From Chondrus crispus (Eukaryota > Rhodophyta > Florideophyceae > Gigartinales > Gigartinaceae): a stretch of 64,000 nucleotides of DNA. Both the position numbers and the translations under genes were made by a program. Every line of letters begins with the position of its first letter. Positions within the stretch are counted from its first letter, which is position 1. Below are positions 1-9,423 of this stretch, piece after piece. The DNA lies in assembly GCF_000350225.1 (NCBI RefSeq), contig NW_005179070.1, positions 62,001 to 126,000 of the forward strand, given 5' to 3'. The notes beneath the pieces were generated by a model, which saw nothing but the letters and a program-made list of their open reading frames with translations, was not told where the DNA came from and did not search any database.

Positions 1-172
1 GGGTCATCATTGATTCCGAGGAACTAACGGCACTTGTGCTCTCAGTTGAAAATCTTGCTAGATGTGGAGGTGACAGTGCAAAAAAGCTACGAGTGGTAGA
101 GGTACGAGAGATAATGGGTAGGAAGGGGAAATTAAGCGAGCTGCTACGGAAGAGAGGGAATGGCGTTTAGAC

Positions 173-3145
173 TTAGTTGCGAATGATCCACTGCTCAGGG
201 TGAATCGAGAGCATGCCTGTAGATACAGCGGCTTGTAGAGCAGCTTGAGACATCGACTTGGTCAGGCCATCGGCGATGTTACTCGCGCTACGAATAAACC
301 CAATGTCTGAAATAGCCTTATCGCGGAAACCTTCTCGCGCAGCTGCGATATCCAACATAGTGCGCTTCTCTGACGTCCTAGAACCCTTAGAAATCACATC
401 AAAGAGGGACTTAGAATCCGTGAACAGCTGGACCGGGATGCGGCGGCCATAGATCTCGCCGAGCTCAGCGGCGAGAGTGGCAGCGATGTCGAACAGGTCA
501 CTGAAGGCGATTACCTCTCCAGCCATGGCAGAGCGGACAACCCGTTTGGACTTGTACGAATTGACGCTGATCGGAACGGAGCGGCCGTGGCCATCAGCAA
601 GGAAGCAAATATGGCCAAGCTGCGTCGACAGGTCGTGGTTGTTGGCGAAGGAGGCGTCGGCGAAGCCGACGACGGGAAGGGACTCTTGATCAAGGGTGGC
701 GATCTTGAGGGAGACGCGGTGGTCCGTGGCGTATCGTGTCGCTCTGTTGAGACGGCGGACAATCGCGGGCTGCTCCGCAAGGTAGCGGTCCTCGGTAACC
801 TGTGCAAGTTGAGAGATCTCAAACTGGCAGTCCGGGCGAGTGTTGGCGAGCCACGCAAGTCTCATTCGCATCGACCGAAACTCTGAAAAGAACGCGTCGA
901 GATGGAGCCGCTCCAGCTTCTGCAGGTAGAAGTGCTGGTTCTGTTCCAGGCTTCCATCCTTGTCGCGCGCAAGCGAGAAACCAGAGAAGGTGCAATGGAT
1001 GTGCTCGTCCTCGCCCATCTGGAAGCGCTCGTTGGTCTTTTTTGCCAGTTGACGGAAGCCAGGTGAACCGGCGCGTAGTAGGTCATCAACGTATCCGCCG
1101 CTAAGGCCCATGAGGAGACCATTTGACATGATCTTGTAGAGGGCCGGGTCAGACCGAAACGGGGTCATGCCCAAGTCATGTCGATGGTGCTCGTCTAGTG
1201 TCTTGTGCCAGAGGTCTCCGGAGTCACAGAGGCCGTACAGCGGTTTGAGCAGCTTGAGACACTGCTCCGGTTGTAGCTCGAACTCTGGGACGGGCTTGGT
1301 GATGAAGAGCTCTCGAGACAACGGTTCGGCGGACTGGAGGTATGCTTGGCGGACATCAGAAGACCAGATGTCGAAGCCGTGAATCGCGGCAAGGGCAAGC
1401 AGGAGGCGAATGGATTGCGGCTGTAGCGTAGCCGCACTGTGAACCATGAGAGCCTTCATGCGATCGCGATGTCCACCTATTACGTACCGCGCCTTGAACT
1501 TGACTTGACCGTCTTCTGCGGACTTGATGGCAAGCACGAAGCGACCTGGTAGGACGTTACCGTCGGGGGGAATCTCTTCTCGCAGGATGACGCTAAATGT
1601 CCCGCGGTCGAGTAGCCCGCGAATCTCATCACGTTTCGCTTGGGACATGTCCGGAGACGTGGCTCGGGGATCCTTTGGTTGGATGACTTCGGTTAAGTGA
1701 ACGCAGTCATCTTCATCATCCGGGGACGAGACGTGCGAAAGGCCATGATGAAGGTCAGCGAAGAAACAGTGGGCGACATCCACTGGGACAATATAACGCT
1801 TGACTTGGGCGACATTGAAGGGGCGAGCAGCACCGACCTTGACGTCCTGTATGTACACGAGTTTCTTGCTGGCGTCCATTCCGAGAACCGTAAAGGGCCC
1901 GAGCCACTCGCCAATACGGTGGTTCACGACTTTCTCTCGCCAGACTAAGACTTGATCGCCAGGGTCATAAGCGTGGTTGGCAGCGAGTGGGATAGAGTGT
2001 CGCAAGCCCCGTGCAACACGCATCTTCGCCATGATGCGCTGCATCTCAGTGCGCGCAGCGTGAGCCATCGTGGCACGTTCACCAAGAGTGTCTCGGGGTA
2101 GTGGGGTCTCCGAGGCGGTGTACACGCGGGGTAGTTCTCCGAGGACGAGGGACGACGAGACGAGTCCTTCTGGTCCCAAAGTGTCATTCATGGCCTTGAT
2201 GGCCATCTGGAGGAGGAGCGCCTTGTCCACACTCGGATATACGAGCACCATTTTGCGGAAGGTGGTACGGACCGGCTCATGATACCGTTCCCCGATGCCG
2301 AGGCTTGAGTGCGCTTCTATACCTATGCCTTGAACTTCTACGTTTGCTCTTGCAGCAAGCGAGACGAAAGGCTCGCTTTTGCCGAGGTTGCTGCCTTGGT
2401 CGACCAGTATCCAATTAGGTAGAACGGTGTAGATCGAGGCCCAACAGCGCTGCAAGGTGTCCCAGATGTCCTTGGTGCTGACATTGGGGAGAAAGCGGGC
2501 TGCGGAGAAGCGGGTCGACTCGTCTACGATATGCAAGATGGGCATGGAGTCGATGTACATGATATCCATCATGATCCGCTCGTTGAAGCGCGCGTTGTCC
2601 GTACCAAAAGAGACGCGGAAGCGGGTAGGCCCAGGCTGGATTCGTTGGTAGGGATCACAGCGCTTCGATATATACCGAAGGATGTGGAGCGTCTCCGGTG
2701 TCGCATCTTCAGGGCGGGCCTTCCTTAGCAAGTTGAGGAGCTTCGTGGCGGATGGGTGGAAGAACTGGCTGTGCAGCTTGTTAAGCTGCGCCTTTGTGAA
2801 GTAGTTCCGTGTTCCACAGTCAAAAGGGGCATAGACGTGCCGGCTCGGCGAGCGGACAAGGGGTATGAACCATTCATCGACATAGGTCATACGCCCGTCT
2901 TCTAGTTCGTTTGCCGATCGTCGAGCCAGTCGGTTGAAGACTGTATCGGCGACGAGCTTCTCTCGGTACAAGACATCCATGCCCAGCAAATGCGGGATGT
3001 TTGCCTGGACGATGTCAAACTCGACAAGGATGGGTTTGACACCCGGCGGAGTAGCGAGGGGCAGGGAGATTCGTCCGAGGGACTGAAAGGATTCGTCCCC
3101 AAAGCGGAAGCGGTGTGCCGAGCGGCAGATGTTGCGGCGGTGCAT
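173..3145 (-). CDS. copia pol: integrase, reverse transcriptase, RNase H
   Basis: 990-aa ORF. The N-terminus resembles the end of an aspartic protease domain (HLLGMDVLY). A GAG-pre-integrase region with a histidine/cysteine pattern follows (HSQFFHPS), then an integrase core with acidic positions in MMDIMYID, LVDQGSN and GIGERYH. The central and C-terminal parts are a copia-type reverse transcriptase (RVT_2) with the YVDD catalytic motif, and an RNase H with GFADASFANN and LFTDSKSLFDV. Together these copy element RNA into DNA and insert it. The order protease-integrase-RT-RNase H is diagnostic of Ty1/copia. The closest relative in the window is the 1070-aa pol at 22373-25585. Confidence 0.9.
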   Translation of the reverse strand: MHRRNICRSAHRFRFGDESFQSLGRISLPLATPPGVKPILVEFDIVQANIPHLLGMDVLYREKLVADTVFNRLARRSANELEDGRMTYVDEWFIPLVRSPSRHVYAPFDCGTRNYFTKAQLNKLHSQFFHPSATKLLNLLRKARPEDATPETLHILRYISKRCDPYQRIQPGPTRFRVSFGTDNARFNERIMMDIMYIDSMPILHIVDESTRFSAARFLPNVSTKDIWDTLQRCWASIYTVLPNWILVDQGSNLGKSEPFVSLAARANVEVQGIGIEAHSSLGIGERYHEPVRTTFRKMVLVYPSVDKALLLQMAIKAMNDTLGPEGLVSSSLVLGELPRVYTASETPLPRDTLGERATMAHAARTEMQRIMAKMRVARGLRHSIPLAANHAYDPGDQVLVWREKVVNHRIGEWLGPFTVLGMDASKKLVYIQDVKVGAARPFNVAQVKRYIVPVDVAHCFFADLHHGLSHVSSPDDEDDCVHLTEVIQPKDPRATSPDMSQAKRDEIRGLLDRGTFSVILREEIPPDGNVLPGRFVLAIKSAEDGQVKFKARYVIGGHRDRMKALMVHSAATLQPQSIRLLLALAAIHGFDIWSSDVRQAYLQSAEPLSRELFITKPVPEFELQPEQCLKLLKPLYGLCDSGDLWHKTLDEHHRHDLGMTPFRSDPALYKIMSNGLLMGLSGGYVDDLLRAGSPGFRQLAKKTNERFQMGEDEHIHCTFSGFSLARDKDGSLEQNQHFYLQKLERLHLDAFFSEFRSMRMRLAWLANTRPDCQFEISQLAQVTEDRYLAEQPAIVRRLNRATRYATDHRVSLKIATLDQESLPVVGFADASFANNHDLSTQLGHICFLADGHGRSVPISVNSYKSKRVVRSAMAGEVIAFSDLFDIAATLAAELGEIYGRRIPVQLFTDSKSLFDVISKGSRTSEKRTMLDIAAAREGFRDKAISDIGFIRSASNIADGLTKSMSQAALQAAVSTGMLSIHPEQWIIRN

Positions 3146-3631
3146 TCCAGCAGCCGCCAGGAGTCGGTTAAGCTCTTGCTTGCCGACAACCGACTTGGGG
3201 GCACCTATATCAACGCAGAACCCGAGAGGACGTCGTGAAGAGTATTCAAGTTGGAGGTCCGCGGCGAAGATCTTCGTGCAGTCGATGTCAACGACCGGGA
3301 GTTTGCGACGAGGAGTCGCAGTCCTATGTTGGTAGGACGAGCGGTTTGGGCGATGAGGATTAGCGATTTGTCCACATCGCCTTAGCGAAAACCAGCTGAG
3401 GGCATCTGCTCTGATACGCTGGCCGATACAACGTTGGTGACCACATCACCGTCGAACTCGTCGGTGTAATACGGGGTATGGTCACTGGTATCACGAGCAT
3501 AATACAAGGCGTCGTCCAGCTCCTTAGCTGCAGCGTTGTCTCCCTCCGTCCCAGGAGGGGCGGAACCCTCATGAGGTTCTTGTTCTCCCTCCACTCCGAG
3601 AATGTAGTCTCGGATGATGTGGACGTGAGAT

Positions 3632-4612
3632 TCACCCTTGCGGAGTCGGCTGCGCGCGCTGGCAGCAATTGCCCACTGCGTGGCATCGATGGCCGGGCAG
3701 CCAAGGAGCAGCACACTTGAAACATTCCTTGCGACGGCGCGCCTCGTCGAACGTGCGCCCATGGCGAACCTCATTGCGGTCCGGAGGCGTGCGAGACGAT
3801 GGCGGGAATCGGGGCCGATCGGGACGGCCCGGCGGGCGGTTAGACATCCGGTTCCGAACGTCACGGGGATTGCGGCCGTAGCGTTGGAAGAAGACATCAG
3901 CGGCTTGTTCCTCGTCCATCTCCGTGCTGTGTGTGGGAGACGCGGGCGGGCGCACATCCTTGAGCTCGTTGGAGAGCTGGAGGCTCTCATGTAAGGCCGT
4001 TACGAACGCGTGGAACTTGTAACGATGGGAGACGATGTTGCGAATGGGAGAGAGCGCCCATTCACAACCGAGAACAGCCTTTCGTAGGAAACGTATCTTG
4101 TTTTCGTCTGATCGGAAACCAGGAGGGCATTGCGGGGTGAGCAATTCCAGGTACTCGACCAGCTTGGTCAGGCCATCAGAGTGGGTTGTCAGAGAGCGAG
4201 TGGACATGAAGGTGTCTAAATTGAGACATTCAAGGGTGGACTGGAGCTGGAGCTGGCGTGAGTCGCTGTCGTACTCGCGCTTCATTAGCTCAACCACCTG
4301 CTCATAAGCCATTCCTTGAGCGTAGTTGTTGAGGAAATAGGTACGAGCCGGGCCCTCGAGGACATTCATGAAGTACTCCGCCTTCTGCGCAGGAGTTAGG
4401 CGGTGCGGATGTGCGCATGCCTCGTAGTCACGTAGCAGGAGGTCCACGGACTGACTGAGGTCTCCCTTGAACTTCCGACCAGAGAACTGCTGGTGCACGT
4501 AGTTTGCTTTGCGAGTGTCACCGGCGTCCATGTTGGGTTCATGCGCAGTCGTGGAATTGTCTTGGCCGTTCTGCGGACGCTGGTCAAATCTAACGGGTCC
4601 GCCCTGGAGCAT
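3632..4612 (-). CDS. copia gag core segment
   Basis: 326-aa ORF in the position expected for gag, upstream of pol. The middle has a retrotransposon gag-like helical region (FSGRKFKGDLSQSVDLLLRD onward). The C-terminus is basic and proline/arginine-rich and ends in a cysteine/histidine cluster (CFKCAAPWLPGHRCHAVGNC), a divergent zinc knuckle typical of nucleocapsid. It would form the RNA-packaging shell of the element. The assignment rests on position, composition and the cysteine cluster. Confidence 0.7.
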   Translation of the reverse strand: MLQGGPVRFDQRPQNGQDNSTTAHEPNMDAGDTRKANYVHQQFSGRKFKGDLSQSVDLLLRDYEACAHPHRLTPAQKAEYFMNVLEGPARTYFLNNYAQGMAYEQVVELMKREYDSDSRQLQLQSTLECLNLDTFMSTRSLTTHSDGLTKLVEYLELLTPQCPPGFRSDENKIRFLRKAVLGCEWALSPIRNIVSHRYKFHAFVTALHESLQLSNELKDVRPPASPTHSTEMDEEQAADVFFQRYGRNPRDVRNRMSNRPPGRPDRPRFPPSSRTPPDRNEVRHGRTFDEARRRKECFKCAAPWLPGHRCHAVGNCCQRAQPTPQG

Positions 4613-4844
4613 GTCCCCTGAAGCCGCGTTGGGCGCCAGGTTATGACTGGTGGCACGTTCATAGCCATGATTGAAGCGGTTGTCAAAGTCAACCGCTCCG
4701 CTTCTAGGGCCACGGGGGGCCGTGAGATTGCTGAGGGCGTACGGGGGGTAAGGTTCCTGGCGCCCTAATAGGATCTTCGGTCGTGGGCGCAGTTGCTATT
4801 ATGTCGGTATGGAGAGCTCGCCGAGAAGGAAGGAAACGCGCCTG

Positions 4845-5360
4845 CTAGAATCTGTCTATGACAGAGCGGGTGGAGCTGGGGTCTAAACCAAGGACAAAGG
4901 CAAACCAGGCTTGGATCATGATGCTCTTGTGGGCGCGTTCGTGATCTCTGATGAACACTTGGGCCAAGAAGTCGTCGGGAATTCCATCAAACCGATTTAG
5001 CTCGGCAATGCTGTACAAAACCTTGAGTGGAAAGACCAGGTGGTTGAAGTAGTCGGCCGTGAAGACGGAAGAGGGGCTAGGAAGCATATCAGACATGGCT
5101 TGGCATACATCCAAAGGGTCCGGCATAACGGCAGCGGTGGTTCTAGAGCTCTGCGGAACCGTGAATAGTTCGAGCACATTCCGGGCGACCCTGAGGTACT
5201 GACGATGAAATTCATCCTCATCTTGGACGCACTTCGCCATCTTCTGAAGCCGAAAGTATATCTGAAAGGCCTTGGCTTTCGTCAGAATGACAGGAGCCGT
5301 CTCTTGACCATTGTCGGCGGCGGGCGGACCATCGGTGGCGGAAGAGCCAACCTGAGACAT
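4845..5360 (-). CDS. copia gag N-terminal segment
   Basis: 171-aa ORF upstream of the gag core on the same strand. It is acidic and helical. It matches in position, and loosely in character, the N-terminal 150 residues of the gag at 20667-22376 in the related element. The start ATG at 5360 comes about 20 nt after an in-frame stop and is a plausible gag start. No catalytic motif is seen. Confidence 0.5.
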   Translation of the reverse strand: MSQVGSSATDGPPAADNGQETAPVILTKAKAFQIYFRLQKMAKCVQDEDEFHRQYLRVARNVLELFTVPQSSRTTAAVMPDPLDVCQAMSDMLPSPSSVFTADYFNHLVFPLKVLYSIAELNRFDGIPDDFLAQVFIRDHERAHKSIMIQAWFAFVLGLDPSSTRSVIDRF

Positions 5361-5708
5361 CTCCTAGTACGTCAGAAAGCAGACGTAGGGGGGGTGAGAA
5401 TCACAAGGAAAACCCTCGAATCCGGATTGTCGTCGAAAGGTGCCTTGTGCTTCGCGTGCACTGCTCTCTGTATGATCAGAGAGCGGGATTGGCGCGCGGA
5501 AAAAGGGGGGGAAAGGAGAAAGGATAGTATGAGAAGGGAAGTAGAGGGGGGGTGAGTGATCCGGGGTTGCGCCTTCAGGGGTGAGAACGGGCTCCGGCTT
5601 GTGCCTTCGCAGACTAGAGTAGCGTAGAGTTGCTTGCTCGAGTTGTTTATTGTTCTACCATCGGGCGTGGGAAGCGCGGACGTGCGCGTAGTACATATAG
5701 GTCCATGT

Positions 5709-5801
5709 AAGCTTGCCGTCTGCGGGGACGGTAAGCTTACGGCCCATGTTCTGTAAGCACGCGGGATATCAATATCCAAACTGTGGATCCACAGTTTGGA
5801 T
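5709..5801. repeat. hairpin and 28-bp perfect palindrome, probable copia LTR or flank
   Basis: At 5709-5739 two 13-bp arms (TAAGCTTGCCGTC and its near-perfect complement) flank a 5-6 bp loop. At 5774-5801 lies a perfect 28-bp palindrome centred on GGATCC. Both are in the interval where the 5' LTR of the minus-strand copia element would end. They may be LTR regulatory structure or host sequence. Confidence 0.6.
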
Positions 5802-6612
5802 GGTGTTATCATATCAAATACGCCGTAAAGTATATATGCGCTTGCGCGACAAGCTTCCTCTATATATAGTTTCATGTGCTCCCCATCGTACAGTATAAAC
5901 TTGCATCCACTTGCCCGCAGATATTAATGCACTGACGCACTTTGGTGGGCGAGGCGACATTCTACCGCACGGTAAATTGGGTGCATATCATACTAATTGG
6001 TTTCATACGTGATGAACCAGAGAGGGGTGCCCCACCTTGCTGGCATCATGTAGCCAATCAGATGACGGGGGCCCCACCACGTCGATTGCAGCTCATTTTG
6101 GGGGGGTGCCCAACTTTGGCCCAACAGAAAAGTTTGCTATAGCGGCATTACAGTACTGCGATCTGGTTAGTCCAACTTGTCCATACTAAAGTTCAAAATA
6201 AATGGCGCAGAAGCGTCCGCGTGCCACGGAGCTTACCCTCGACAATCCTCCTCGTAGTTGCCCCCATCTTGGGGGGTAAACCCGCACACCACAAGCAGCA
6301 CCCCTCACCCCCCTCACCCCCCCAAAAAAACACCGAAAATAAGCTACTACAGTGGCCACTACAGTCCCCCAGTAGTCGCATGCAGTATTTGCAGTACTTT
6401 TCAAATAGAAGCCGCCCGACGCCGTTCCAAATTTCCGACCACCACGCCCCTACCCCGCACTACCAAGGAGTGTCATGAGAGCCATACGTGCACACGTAGC
6501 ACACGCATGACATCGCAATTAGATCATCTTTATTCACCGCCGCCTCACTGATCCCTCCCATTTCCTTATAACGTAGAGACACGATAGGCATCAGTAAACG
6601 GAGGCATCGATC

Positions 6613-6980
6613 TTGCACCACAAGGGGTACCGCACGACCGCACCATCCCCCCGTCCCCCTCCACCCCCTGTACCTCTACCCTCCACCACCCTCCACCACA
6701 CCACGTCCCCACCCCCCACCATCCTACACCATCCCCCACCATCCCACACCACCCCACAACCCCACCCCACAGCACCGCACCATCCCCCGCATCACCAAAC
6801 ACGCCCGCACACGGCCCCACCTCGCACCATTGCGCCATCGCACCAGCCCCCCATCTTCCATCACACCCCCCCCGCCACATCTGCACCATCCCCGCCGTCC
6901 CTCACAGGCGCACCCACCCCGTCCCACCGCGCCACCGCACCATCCTACACCACACACCCACCCCACCAATCCCATCTATC
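6613..6980 (+). repeat. C-rich minisatellite inside the left MULE inverted repeat
   Basis: Irregular tandem array of CACCATCC, CACCACC and CCCCACC words. The corresponding stretch of the right inverted repeat (about 12822-13010, as GGATGGTGCGGG and GGTGGAGG words) is only about half as long, so the array has gained or lost units since the repeats were identical. Confidence 0.8.
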
Positions 6981-6981
6981 C

Positions 6982-7031
6982 CTCACCACGCCCCACTCCG
7001 CGTCACGTGACGCGGAGTGGGGCGTGGTGAG
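6982..7031. repeat. 50-bp perfect palindrome in the left inverted repeat
   Basis: Two 25-bp arms meet at TCAC|GTGA with no spacer; every base pairs. It could extrude as a cruciform. The right inverted repeat holds the same palindrome with 20-bp arms (12781-12820). Confidence 0.95.
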
Positions 7032-8013
7032 ATGAGATGGTGCGGTACTGCACCATCTCCCACCATCCTCAAGCATCGCGCATCAGTTCCTGTCTGGGCG
7101 CCAAGGACGGGTCAATGGAGAAGTCAGTTGGCGTAGCTCGCCTCGAGGCAGAGATAGAGGACGAGGATACCTTACACGTGGTTATGGATGGCGAAGGAGA
7201 GGCTGGATTCCATTCGGGAGAAGGGGTGGTGAGTTTGGAAGGGGTCCGCCCGAGGTGAGTGAAGGCAGGCTAGAAGATACTTGAGGAGCGTCATCATGGA
7301 AAATGTTTTATGTATGCTGCTCCCAGGGAGCATTTGCTGCTCCCCGAAGGCACTTGCCAATTATCGCATCACTACTGGGTGCCATAGCCGTAGGGCCATT
7401 GTCCCGGCCAAGACGGCCAAGCCTGGTTTGGGATAGGAACCTGAGTTAGAGGCGGAGGCTGCGGGGCGATAGCACGCAACGCTACGGGTGCTGCAGCCAG
7501 TGCTGAGGCGGCAGCTCCTAAACTCCCTTTTCGACTACGCTTTTGCCCTTCTGTCCATGACCGCCTCCTCTTCCTGGAGATTTGCGAGGGTTGTGGTGGT
7601 ACGTTGTTCTCGCGGTGGGAAAATACACTGTATTATTTGTGGCACCAGACGCACTCGGAAATATGCAATTTCGGCAATCCACAGAGTGGTACATAGCTCA
7701 CGGACTGTACTTGGAGTGGAGTCAGGCCACCTGGTCTGTTTACTGTATCGGCCACCTGCTTTCGACCTATATTTAATTAAATGAAGAATTTCTAATTACA
7801 ATTAATAATAATAAAATAATTCCCATTAATTTGCTACTTGGCATCAGAGGCTAATTTACGTGTCATACGTGTAATACACGTGCCCTAGGTGAAGAGCGCG
7901 CCCCCGGACGACGGCGATCTGGCGTACGGCCATTTTCCTCGGCTCCTCTCCGCTCCCATCTTTTAACATTTTTCTTTGGCTGTGATTCCAAAAAACATAC
8001 GCAACATTACGCC

Positions 8014-9423
8014 ATGACTTCGGCTTGTAATGTGCCATATGCTGTCGAGCGAATGTCCCAGCTTGCCCGGAACTGTGTCAAAAAATGCGGCGAAGCGTGC
8101 GTTAGATCAAAGCTCACTTTGATAACGGGGCACCTGATGAAGAAGGGCACTGCAGGATGCAGTGCGGAGTGGTTACAATGCTTGTCAGCTGGAGAACAAA
8201 GTGATAACACTATGATAAATGCAGCCATATGTGCACTCACTCCCAAGGAATCCGTGGCTTTGGGGTCGTGTGAACTTGGTTTTACGTTATATAGTCAGTC
8301 GAAGCACTATGCTAAGGCGTTGGAAAACAATTTAGTTGGACTCGAACTATACTGGACTGGATATGAGGCTTTTGCTGCGCTCACTGCCGGATTTGACTAC
8401 ATGCCCACTATCACGATCCCGATCAATCACCTTAATCATTGGGGAATGTGTGTCGTCGTCCCAGATCCTGACAGTGGTCGCGTCAGGATTTTCTGGGGTG
8501 ACAGTTTGGGGTGGAACGCACCAGCAGGGGTGCTACAACTTCTTCGTGCGTTTTTGGCCCTTCTCTATCGAAGGGCCACATTCTGCATCGACGAAAAAAA
8601 CTACATGTCCTCTGTTCTCGGTTTTGAGAATCAGCATGACGGCCATAGCTGTGGTTTTTATGTGGTGGCGGCTTGCGCGAATTTCACGCGGGGGCCTGCA
8701 AATGGAGAGCAACTGCCGAGGTATTCGACGTACTGTAAAAATGTCACTGAACAGTACAGACAATTCTGCTTCGAGGCGTTTGTGGAGCTTATCATGAAAT
8801 GCGAGGCGGGTGTTTCGCAGATTTTGTCATCCATTGTGGAGGATATGAATCACCAGCGTTGCAGTAAGGTTTCCGTAATGAGCGCAGGCACGATAATGTA
8901 CTCTCAATACAACAATCAGGGTCATCTCGTACGTTGTGATGATTTGTCTTCAGTACATGGTACTGTGCATGAGCTCGAGCCCCTAGAACCAAAACCAATA
9001 CAGCAAGGTATTTATTCCCGTGGGACAGAAGGACTACGGCCGCGACCGATGGTTGCCTGCAAAGTCATTTATCGCTGCAATGGAAGTGACCTATTCATTG
9101 TTGATATTATTGAGGTGTCGACTTTGGGCTGTGCGATGGGTCCACCGTCGGCTGGGCGGCTATTGGCTATCGACCCTATAGTAACTGATGTCATGCATAT
9201 GTTGGATTCAGGCAGGATTCCGAGAATAGGTGAGCGGGCTGGTGCGGAACCAGCTGTGCTGGCCGAGGAGCTGCCATCCCGCCGGCGATTGGCGCGTGCA
9301 GGGACGCCCGTCATTGCTCAGACAGAACCATGTACAGGAGAAGCCCTGCAAACCGTTTCTAACTTTTTTCATATGTGGAGAAGTTACTCGAGGCAGGCCA
9401 TTCCCTGGGCCACCCTTACGTGA
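8014..9423 (+). CDS. Ulp1-like (C48) cysteine protease carried by the MULE
   Basis: 469-aa open frame starting at the first ATG after an AT-rich stretch (about 7770-7850). The catalytic set of SUMO/Ulp1-type proteases is readable in order: His142 in NHWGMCVVV, Asp163 in FWGDSLGW, Gln207 and Cys213 in ENQHDGHSCGFYV. Such enzymes cut SUMO or related modifiers from proteins. In transposons their job is unproven; effects on transposase stability or host silencing are proposed. The region after residue 240 has no domain I recognise. The stop lies 49 bp inside the next ORF, in another frame, so protease and transposase may originally have been one polyprotein or two overlapping genes. It is the only intact frame in the element. 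Confidence 0.82.
   Translation: MTSACNVPYAVERMSQLARNCVKKCGEACVRSKLTLITGHLMKKGTAGCSAEWLQCLSAGEQSDNTMINAAICALTPKESVALGSCELGFTLYSQSKHYAKALENNLVGLELYWTGYEAFAALTAGFDYMPTITIPINHLNHWGMCVVVPDPDSGRVRIFWGDSLGWNAPAGVLQLLRAFLALLYRRATFCIDEKNYMSSVLGFENQHDGHSCGFYVVAACANFTRGPANGEQLPRYSTYCKNVTEQYRQFCFEAFVELIMKCEAGVSQILSSIVEDMNHQRCSKVSVMSAGTIMYSQYNNQGHLVRCDDLSSVHGTVHELEPLEPKPIQQGIYSRGTEGLRPRPMVACKVIYRCNGSDLFIVDIIEVSTLGCAMGPPSAGRLLAIDPIVTDVMHMLDSGRIPRIGERAGAEPAVLAEELPSRRRLARAGTPVIAQTEPCTGEALQTVSNFFHMWRSYSRQAIPWATLT

Larger units (their letters stand above)
1..5700 (-). mobile_element. Ty1/copia LTR retrotransposon, cut by the window edge
   Basis: Minus-strand element read from about 5.4 kb down to the window start. 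Parts in order are a gag N-terminal ORF (4845-5360), a gag core with a zinc-knuckle-like end (3632-4612), and a pol with integrase before reverse transcriptase and RNase H (173-3145), which is the copia order. The 3' LTR lies off the left edge. The 5' LTR should lie above about 5.4 kb but I could not delimit it. Pol is one long open frame; the gag side appears to have a few breaks. Its pol is clearly related to that of the tandem copia unit at 19.9-26.2 kb, so both belong to one lineage. Age cannot be judged without both LTRs. Confidence 0.85.
5947..7577 (+). repeat. left terminal inverted repeat of the MULE
   Basis: 1631 bp that match the reverse complement of 12230-13700. It contains a C-rich CACC/CACCATCC minisatellite (about 6613-6980), a 50-bp perfect palindrome (6982-7031), and at its inner end (about 7371-7577) an inverted copy of the last 65 or so codons of the transposase ORF. 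It is about 160 bp longer than the right copy, mainly through the minisatellite. The proline-rich ORFs within it are low-complexity artefacts. Confidence 0.9.

Noticed and set aside
6186-7035. Overlapping ORFs of 60-140 codons rich in P/T/H or G/W on both strands, with mirror copies at 12777-13461
   Set aside because: They are translations of the low-complexity minisatellite and GC-skewed inverted repeats of the MULE and have no domain.
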